A stretch of DNA of 64,000 nt from Tetraselmis striata. Taxonomy: Eukaryota > Chlorophyta > Chlorodendrophyceae > Chlorodendrales > Chlorodendraceae. Shown here one piece after another: positions 57,171 to 64,000 of the stretch. Position numbers and translations under genes: made by a program. The stretch covers positions 62,001 through 126,000 of the forward strand of contig VCJN01001799.1 of the NCBI GenBank assembly GCA_006384855.1, in the 5' to 3' direction. Each line of letters starts with the position of its first letter. Position 1 is the first letter of the stretch. The notes under the pieces were generated by a model. The model was not told the DNA's origin, searched no databases, and saw nothing but the letters and a program-made list of their open reading frames with translations.

Positions 57171-60100
57171 ATGGTGCCCGCGGGGCCTGCGGGTGCGCCC
57201 CCTCCCCCCCCCCCCCCCCCCCCCCCCCCCGCTTCCTTCCGAGGGTGGGCAGGTACGCGCGGGCTGGGCAGGCACGACGCGCACTGTGGGTCTCGGCACG
57301 GGGCGCCCGGCTAACGTCCCCCCATCCCCCCCCCCCCCCCCCCCCCCCGCCACCCCGCATTGCGCCGAGCTGAGCTGGCGTGGGCCGATCGCTGCTCACT
57401 CCCCCTGACACCGGTGACGCGTGAGCAGGCAAGGCGCGCGCGCGGCCGGTGAAGACGTCCCTCTTGCTTGAGGTCTTCCTGTACTTTGGCGGCATCTACG
57501 GGGTGGTGTGGTGGCTGGCCCAGCTGGCGCTGTTCGTATACAAAGGTGCGCCCATCCTCGCCGATCCCTTCTCCCTCTACCCCCCACCCGGGGCCGCTCC
57601 CGTGAGGTGGTGGTGGTGGTATTGGTGGTGGCGAGGGCGCTGCTCGGGGCACTGGCAAGAGATGACGGGGACCGGTAACAGTCGATGCGGAGGTAGCGGA
57701 GCGCATAAAGTCCCGCATGCCCTGGGACGAGCATCCGGAGCTGCGGCGTACATTACTGTTTGTTTAGTCGCTAAGTGTGTTGTTCCCCTTTTTCCTGTTC
57801 AAGCGAGTCGCATGCCTCTTCGGCGTAAACCATTCCATGGAACAGTGTGCTGCGCACCCCTGAGTTGCCACCACGCACTTTATTGTAGTGCAACATGGTG
57901 CAACCCCCCACGCAGGTCGTCGTAAGGAATCAATATAAACGTCATTGTTTTCTTTGATTGCAAACAACTGGGGGATGCGATGCTCGCATTGGCCGGGGCG
58001 CCCGCCGCAGTCTGCTCATCCTTGATGTAATTGCAGAATACATGTTGCCGCTGTAGAGCACCCATCTGTCGAGATAGCGCCGCCAGCATGCACTCTTGTA
58101 AAATTATAACGACTCTGTTTCCGGCTGAGCCCCTCCGCCTGGCGCTCGCAGGGCTGAGCCTGCCCTACCCCACCAACAACTTCACCACGGAGTTTGTTCT
58201 CCTGTGGCTCTACCTGCCCATCGAGCCCGTCCGCCTCTTCACCGGTCAGCGCCCCCCCCCCTCTGCACCCACTCCTCAACCCCTGTGAAATGTGCCGCGG
58301 CTGACCCGCTCCGCACCACCGCCCGGACCGCGCAGCCTCCAAAGGGAACAAGACGGAGACGCAGCTGCCGCTGGTGTTCTCCATCCTGCTGTCGCTGCCG
58401 CTCATCGCGCTGCACACCTACTACATGCAGTTCCAGACCTACGTGTGGGTCCCCCCCCCCCCCCCCCGACACACACATCTGTCTTGTCTACCCACAACTC
58501 CAACCACATGCGCCAACCTGATGGAGTGACGATCCCACCCCTAAAATAATCCCGCCGCTGTGATGAACCCACACCTATACTTAACCCACCCCCATTATAA
58601 TCAATGAAACCACCCGTACTATGACCCCACCCCTGTAATGACCCCACCCCTTCAGTTAACCCAATCCTTTGACCAACCCACCCCTATAATCAATGGACCC
58701 ACCTCTATAATGAACCCACCCCTATAAGAACCCACTTCTACAATGAGCATGGGGGAGGGGCCCCGAATACCCTCTCTCCCCCATGTTTACTACTGTGCCA
58801 CGGTATCATGGTTGCCCCAAACCAGGTTGAGTTCAGGCCACTTTACGCTTAGAATGCCTGAAGGGGGGCCAGGCTGCAGCTCTAAAAGAATTCCTGAACA
58901 GAATTCCATCTTGAATTCAAAATTGAATTCATATGAATCCAGCATCTGGATTCGTCTGGAATCCAGCATGTGTTTATCTGAATTTCCTTGAATTCATCTG
59001 GAATATTTCTCGATTCAGATGAGTTCCGTCTTGAATTCACACAGAAATCATCTGAATTCAGCATGTCATCTCTTGCATCCAGCATGTGTTCATCTGAATT
59101 AACCTGGAATTCATATATAATTCCCCTGAATTCAGATGAATTCTGTATTGAATTCAGGCCAGCTTTTCCGCCCGCCGGTGTTCACTTCCGCACTCTGCAA
59201 GTTGCCGCCCAATAGAAAGAAGCGGCTTGATGTCCCGGGGGCTCTTTACGCCACCCGACTATGAGGCTGAAATGTATTTTCAGCCGATCTCGACCCATCC
59301 GAGCTGAATTCACACCAGCCTGAAGCGCACCACTTCCCAGGGCCGCACCCAGCACCGTCCCCCCTGGATTAAATGGCCCCCACGCAGACTGACGCAGGCG
59401 TCCCCCCCCCCGCCCCCCCCCCCCCCGCTTCCCCCCCTTCTGCAGGTTGAGGCTGGAGGTGATTCTGAACGCCGCTGCGCTGTTCTTCATCGGCGTACAG
59501 GTCACCCCCCCCCCCCCCCCCCCCCTTCCAGCGCCTGCGGGAATGAACACGCCAATGGACTGTTTCGCCCCCCCCCCCCCCCCCCCCCTCGAGCCTCGAA
59601 CTCCGTGCAATGTCCGCGTCATGATGGCACGTTACGGCACACGCAGTGTTTCCTTTGTAGTGGAGGAGGAGGGGGGGGGGGGGGGGCGAAAACACTGACG
59701 TGCCGCCAGCCTCTGCCGGCGCGGTAACGGCAACACTGCGGAGACGTACCCGCCCAACCTGCCCGAGGTCAACCGTTGACGACACCTGAGCAGAGCTGTG
59801 GCGACTGATCATTCGTATGGGTTGCGCGCGAGCCCGCTTTGGGGCGCCCGTGGCGGTGTCGCCGGTGAGAGGTGTGGATGTGTCCCAAGTGGCGACGGGC
59901 TGAAGCTCGGGGCAGGGCTAGGTCACCGCAATCCACGGTTCATCGGGTGTGTTGAGCGCTCAAGCGACCACTTTTCGGATCGACGCACCGGTAGTGGGGG
60001 TCTGTCGCCCGAGTCGCCACAATTTCGGCCCGCCGGGGGGGGGGGGGGGGGGGGGGGTCGCTAGTAGTGACATGTTATCATGTCGTTTGACCGTTGATGA

Positions 60101-60333
60101 CCCGGGGAGCGGCTTTTAGGCGATGATACCAACCAGTGAAGGGCATGAGGGCGGCAATGGGGTAATCATCGCGGTTTGCGTCCCGCTGCGCCGTCCTCTT
60201 GCGCGGAGGGCAGCGTGCCCGCCACTGTGATGTCTCACCCCCTCCCGCTCCCCCCCCCCCCCCCCCCTCCCGGGCCCCAAAACAGGACTTGATTGCGCTC
60301 GTCAAGGCGCCCACCTTCATGATGTCGAGGTAG
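57171..60333 (+). CDS. TMEM216: TMEM216 homologue, ciliary transition-zone membrane protein
   Basis: A small four-span membrane protein of the MKS module at the ciliary transition zone, the gate at the flagellum base. Exons: 57171-57192, 57429-57545, 58152-58244, 58336-58444, 59446-59500, 60286-60333. All phases fit, giving 147 residues; human TMEM216 is about the same length. Blocks line up with the human protein as I recall it: TSLLLEVFLYFGGIYGVVWW; LFVYKGLSLPYPTNN (human LYKGVLLPYPTAN); YLPIEPVRLFT; SKGNKTETQLPLVFSILL; HTYYMQFQTYVLRLEVILN (human QTYVLRLEVIMN); a short last exon DLIALVKAPTFMMSR. The first exon is only 22 nt (MVPAGPA plus one base) and is the least certain. Introns 1, 4 and 5 start with C runs. 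A TGTAA polyadenylation word occurs near 60636. Confidence 0.9.
57205..57350 (+). repeat. Two C runs in TMEM216 intron 1
   Basis: About 25 C at 57206-57230, starting a few bases after the donor GTGCGCC, and about 21 C at 57327-57348, upstream of the acceptor at 57428. Confidence 0.85.
58525..58745 (+). repeat. Minisatellite of CCCACCCCTATAATGAA type
   Basis: About a dozen imperfect copies of a 16-19 bp unit (CCCACCCCTATAATGAA and variants with TTAACCCACC, CAATGGACCC) in TMEM216 intron 4. Confidence 0.85.
58885..59165 (+). repeat. GAATTC-rich repeat block
   Basis: GAATTCATCTGAATT and TCTTGAATTCA words recur about every 12-20 bp (roughly fifteen GAATTC or near copies), with CATCTGGAATCCAGCATGTG variants. 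It sits in TMEM216 intron 4, right after the minisatellite. The words are self-complementary, so the block can fold in many ways. Confidence 0.85.
59730..59860. repeat. TIR/MITE-like fragment in TMEM216 intron 5
   Basis: ACCCGCCCAACCTGCCCGAGGTCAA, CCGTTGACGACACC, then GTATGGGTTGCGCGCGAGCC and GCTTTGGGGCGCCCG. A diverged right-arm half. Confidence 0.6.
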
Positions 60334-62821
60334 GCGACGCCGGCGCCGCCAGTATTGGCCGAGTCGTGCAGCGAGCGGCGCGTCTCATCGACCCCCACCG
60401 CGACGGCGACCCGCCGTTCGGGCCTTCTGCCGCTTGCTGCCCGAGGGCCGCGCCCACCTGGAGGCGCCACTGTTGCGTTGTGCACCGACGAAAGGCCGCC
60501 CCATTTGGTCGAGGGGGGGGGGGGGGGCGGGGGGCGCAGCCGCAGGGTCGGCCGGGATCTGTGGGCGGTGACAAACTGTCGGGCTGGCACCTCCCCACTG
60601 GTCCTGCGGCGTGCCTCGAAAGCAGTGTCGTTTGTTGGTGTAATCCGCCCCTAATTGCCGGCCTGATGCACGCGCTCCATCCACCCGCAGCTCCATGAGT
60701 CGGCCCGCCGTGCGCGGGGCCGACGAATTCATATCATTGGGCTCGTCCCGTTGGAACATGTTGAGGTGTTGACGGCCGTACGGCACCCTCCCATCACCGC
60801 CATGTACAGAGCTGTGCTACGTGCAATGCTGGCGGGTTGATGGCGATGTTACGCTGTTTACAGATGAGTCGGACACACACATAGGCTGAAACGTTTTGCA
60901 GATGCATACTGCGCTGCAGTACTGTATTGTCAGCAGCCGCCCTCAGAGGGTCCGGCTCGTGTGGTTTCGGAGCGCCCCTCAATGTACTGCATTCAACATG
61001 TTCAGGGAACAAAGTGCTGACGCGCCGCGTCGCAGTACTCAACAACTTGATCATCGACTTGTGGGGGACAAGCGCGGTAGTACTTAACGCCTTCGCCTTC
61101 AGGAACAGCACGGGCGCCTGTACTCTGCGCTTTATAAAACAGGGGCTGGTACATCGTGTCGATATTGTGAATGCGGTCGTGCCGTCCGTAGAATGGCGAT
61201 AAACAAGTAAACCAAGTGTAAGAACTTTTTGGTTACAGGGAGAGCGTCCAAGTGTACCTGTGCAGGTTTGTCCGATGTGTACCTTTGCGGTAAACAGTTG
61301 TGTACATTTGTGGGTGTGTGTCCGGTCACTGCTGGTTGGTTGTGTCCGCGTATTTGTCTGCCCGCCTGCCGCGCCCACCCACGGCCACTACAACCGGAAG
61401 AGGGGGATGAGGGTGCCCCCTCCCTCCCGCCGCGGCGCGCGCCGCCAAGTAAGAGGAAGTGCTACTTGATAAAGATTGATCCTGACCAGCGATGACAATT
61501 TTGGAGGCACAGATGCAGGCGATGGCTCCGATGAGGGGGCGAAACTCGCAGTAGGTAATGGCGGGTTATAACTCGCAGTAGTGGTTTTTTATGATTATTG
61601 TTGCGCCGGCACCCGATCTTCCGAAGGTTCAGTTGACATGCGTCAAGTACAACGGCTTGCGCCCCGACAATGCACACTCGTTCACTGTTGACTTTCCTCA
61701 CGTCAGCTCCAACACCGTCACCACGTGGCGTTGGCGACTCTAAAGGACTCTGAGTGTCGAGACTCTGGAGAGGGGCCAGAGCCACGTCGCAAAGTGCACT
61801 TCCAGCTCGACAATAAGGTTTAAATTGCGGAATGAGTGGTGTTTTGGCGATGCATTGGCCCTCATGCACACACTATGCCATGTCATACTTGCCACGCTGG
61901 CATGCATTCTCCACCTCATGGGTGGACAGATGTCGTTTTCTCTGTCATGTTGGCGGGTCTCCATGGCCTTCAGAGGGCTGCACGCTGAGCGCTTTCATTA
62001 GTGGGTTTATCCCGCCGGGCCGTATGACAATAGGCATATTTAGCACCAAAGACCAGGCAGGCACAAAGTTGTGATACATTTCAAATGGTGGGTGCCCACT
62101 GCGAGGATGCACGTTAATTATGTTCAAAACGGTGTGTTTGTGTACGTAGTCTGACTTTGAGCGTGTTACCGTCCGGAGATACGAAAAGAAACAGAGTGCC
62201 GCCATGCGCTCTGGTGGCCCTATGGATCTGCGATCAGCTCGGCAATATACATTTTAGTATTTGGGGCTCCGCTCGACATGATGGGTGACAACGGTGGATT
62301 CAGCCTGCGCGCATTGGCGGACCCGCGACTGTGCCTCGTGGGTGTCCAGCGGGGAGTTAGGGCAGGGGGGGGGGGTGGGGGGGGGCGGGGGGTGATGAGT
62401 AGTGGCGCCGCAGCGATGGGACGAGTACGGGATCCACGAAACGGGCCGGAGGCTAGCAAGGAAGCCAGGCGTGCTCAACAGGCAAAATAAACAGCGATAA
62501 TGTTGTCGATTTGCATTGGTTTCGCGCGCTTTCTCATTGGCGTTTTCTCAGCCTGGCCGAGGGGGCGCCACAGGCGTCTCGTGTACCAACAAGTATACTC
62601 GGTCTTCAAAGGATGGCAAACAGCAAGCCTCTAGTAGCTGGCCCAGTGCGTGCTCATGACGCTGGGCCGGGCGACGACGAAATCGTGCGCGGTGCCGCCC
62701 GGGAGGTGCCTCTATCTAGGGGGGGTTCCGGTGCGAACGTCAAACTCGCGATTGGCGCTGCCCCAGCCTCGCCGCGGCAGCCTCCTCCAGGCAACAGACA
62801 CGACCCGACGCGGCCCACCCT
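60334..62821. other. Intergenic, one weak coding-like frame
   Basis: A plus frame at 60927-61202 reads VLTRRVAVLNNLIIDLWGTS, then VVLNAFAFRNSTGACTLRFI and RVDIVNAVVPSVEW; the minus strand across the same span is also open (60794-61378). One of them may be a fragment, but no family is named. A TIR-family end motif (GCGCCGGCACCCG) is at 61604. G runs lie at 60513-60526 and 62366-62390. Confidence 0.4.
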
Positions 62822-63240
62822 CTAGCCGCCCCTCTTGGCCGACATCGCCGCCAGCGCCTTCCGCCGCATCTCCTCCACCTCCCCAGCGCTACCCCCACGG
62901 GCGCGCTCCTCCTTCTCCTCCTCCTCCTCCTCCTCCTCCTCTTGCGACCGCGCCCGGCCGCCCCCCCTCTCCGCCTTCTCGCGCCGCTTCCTCTCCTTCT
63001 TCTCCTTCTTCAGCCGCTTCTTCTCCTTCTTCAGGGCCTTGCGCTCCGCCTTGGACAGCTGCCCCTGCGCCACGGACGGGGCCATCCATTGTAACGCCGC
63101 TGCCACACGACGGGCGCGACCTTTGCCGGCGAAATAGCAACCCCCCCCCCCCCCCCCCCCAAGCGCCGCGTACCTCGTCGCCGCCAGTGGCGCGTTCCCG
63201 CTCCGGGGAGCTGCTCCTGCGCCGGCAGCCGCAGAAGTAG
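62822..63240 (-). CDS. C-terminal exons of a Lys/Glu-rich protein
   Basis: The last exon (63120-62822) encodes APSVAQGQLSKAERKALKKE, a highly charged Lys then Glu stretch likely to form one long helix, and ends EEMRRKALAAMSAKRGG. A 53-nt intron with about 20 C (poly-G on the coding strand) separates it from an exon ending at 63174 (donor GAG|GTACGC). The upstream exon reads either SSSPERERATGGDE or, in the frame that keeps phase, QLPGAGTRHWRRR, so the join is not settled. Such tails are common in nucleolar and RNA-processing proteins; that role is a guess. Earlier exons would lie above 63.2 kb and were not recognised. Confidence 0.5.
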
Positions 63241-64000
63241 CGACGGGTCAGCGGCACGCCAATCAGAAACCCTCCGCGGCACTAACCCCGTCGCCGCCAC
63301 GACCGCCGGCAGCCGCGCCCCCGGGCCACCCCCTTTCCCGCCGCGGCCGCCCCACCCTCGCTAAACCATGTACCATCACGGTGCGGACCGCCGGCAGTGA
63401 TGGCCGCAGCTCGACAGTCGTGCACACCCCCCCGTGTGTCGGGTCCTGCCCGATACCCTATCGCCATCCGATACCCTAGCAGCGCCCGGACACTCGGTCA
63501 CTTCTATTCTCCATCAGCTCGTCCGCGGTTGAGCCGTGTACGGTGTCACGCCAAAAGGGGCCACTATCTATACCCACACGCAGATTTATCCATTTACTTT
63601 GGGCCCGAATCAACGCACGGATTCCCCCGCACCGGCCGGGTGACGATATTCGGCGGCGGTGCCCGGCGTGACCTTCCGACCCCGTGGGGTGGCCAGGTGG
63701 GTGACGTTGTCCCTGGCTTCAGAATGGCGACTCACCTCGAGCGCGACCTCTTGCCGGCCGGGCGGAGCTCCTCCGGGGAGCGCTCTGCACAGGGAGGCAA
63801 GCACGCAGCCAAGTCAGCAAGCTGGCCCCAGACGCTGCACCCCCCCCCCAGGGTGCGAGCGCAGGCAGGTCGCTGCCCCAAACATCTCCGCCGGATCGAA
63901 AAACCTAAGCCCTAAAAACCGGTTGACCATCGCAGGGGTGAATAGCGACATATGTATCGATATCGTGAATCATGCGGTGCTCGTCAACCAGCGCTCGCTA
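63241..64000. other. No gene recognised
   Basis: GC-rich, overlapping frames with no domain. The earlier exons of the Lys/Glu-rich gene may be here. A degenerate telomere-like CCTAAGCCCTAAAAACC occurs at 63903-63920. Confidence 0.35.

Noticed and set aside
60794-61378. Minus frame of 194 residues as a gene
   Set aside because: The plus strand across the same span reads at least as well. Neither has a recognisable domain, so no gene is called.
62650-63240. Plus-strand Pro/Ser-rich frame opposite the Lys/Glu-rich exon
   Set aside because: It is the reverse of a Lys/Glu codon repeat; CTT/CTC runs on the plus strand produce the low-complexity frame.

Overview
The window looks like nuclear DNA of a green alga (Chlorophyta). 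It is GC-rich with many introns. Introns have GT-AG borders, one gene needs a GC-AG border, and several hold long poly-C or poly-G runs. Interstitial repeats are of the plant-type TTTAGGG kind. Two genes appear to start with chloroplast transit peptides, and one gene encodes a ciliary transition-zone protein, so the organism probably has plastids and flagella. I cannot name a genus. No bacterial operon, rRNA, tRNA or CRISPR was seen.

Layout. 1-2.1 kb: no supported gene. 2.1-2.6 kb: CA repeat with a 200-bp tandem duplication. 2.96-4.22 kb (-): ubiquitin-specific protease. 4.2-10.4 kb: mostly unassigned, with unrecognised coding-like stretches on the minus strand. 10.4-12.1 kb (+): decayed LINE with a YADD reverse-transcriptase motif. 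12.8-14.9 kb: direct repeats and a G-rich tract. 17.77-31.39 kb (-): one 14-exon gene encoding a class 3 lipase fused to a GTPase-like region; its introns are full of copies of a TIR/MITE-like family. 32-37 kb: decayed or unrecognised material. 37.65-41.05 kb: satellite array with a unit of about 187 bp. 42.18-43.47 kb (+): hemerythrin-like protein. 46.8-49.4 kb (+): multi-pass membrane protein. 51.06-53.82 kb (-): plastid-type protein with ABM-like repeats. 54.63-55.67 kb (+): thylakoid-lumen-type FKBP, head to head with the previous gene. 57.17-60.33 kb (+): TMEM216 homologue, six exons. 62.82-63.2 kb (-): Lys/Glu-rich C-terminal exon.

The genes do not form a pathway. They are ordinary single-copy host genes in a repeat-rich setting. 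The main results are: (i) hand-built, phase-consistent models for the lipase-GTPase and TMEM216 genes; (ii) an apparent loss of the nucleotide-binding P-loop in the lipase fusion; (iii) poly-C runs just downstream of many 5' splice sites; (iv) a short TIR element family concentrated in introns; (v) a satellite block with two unrelated inserts. All models were read by eye from one sequence without alignment software or RNA data, so exon borders are predictions.
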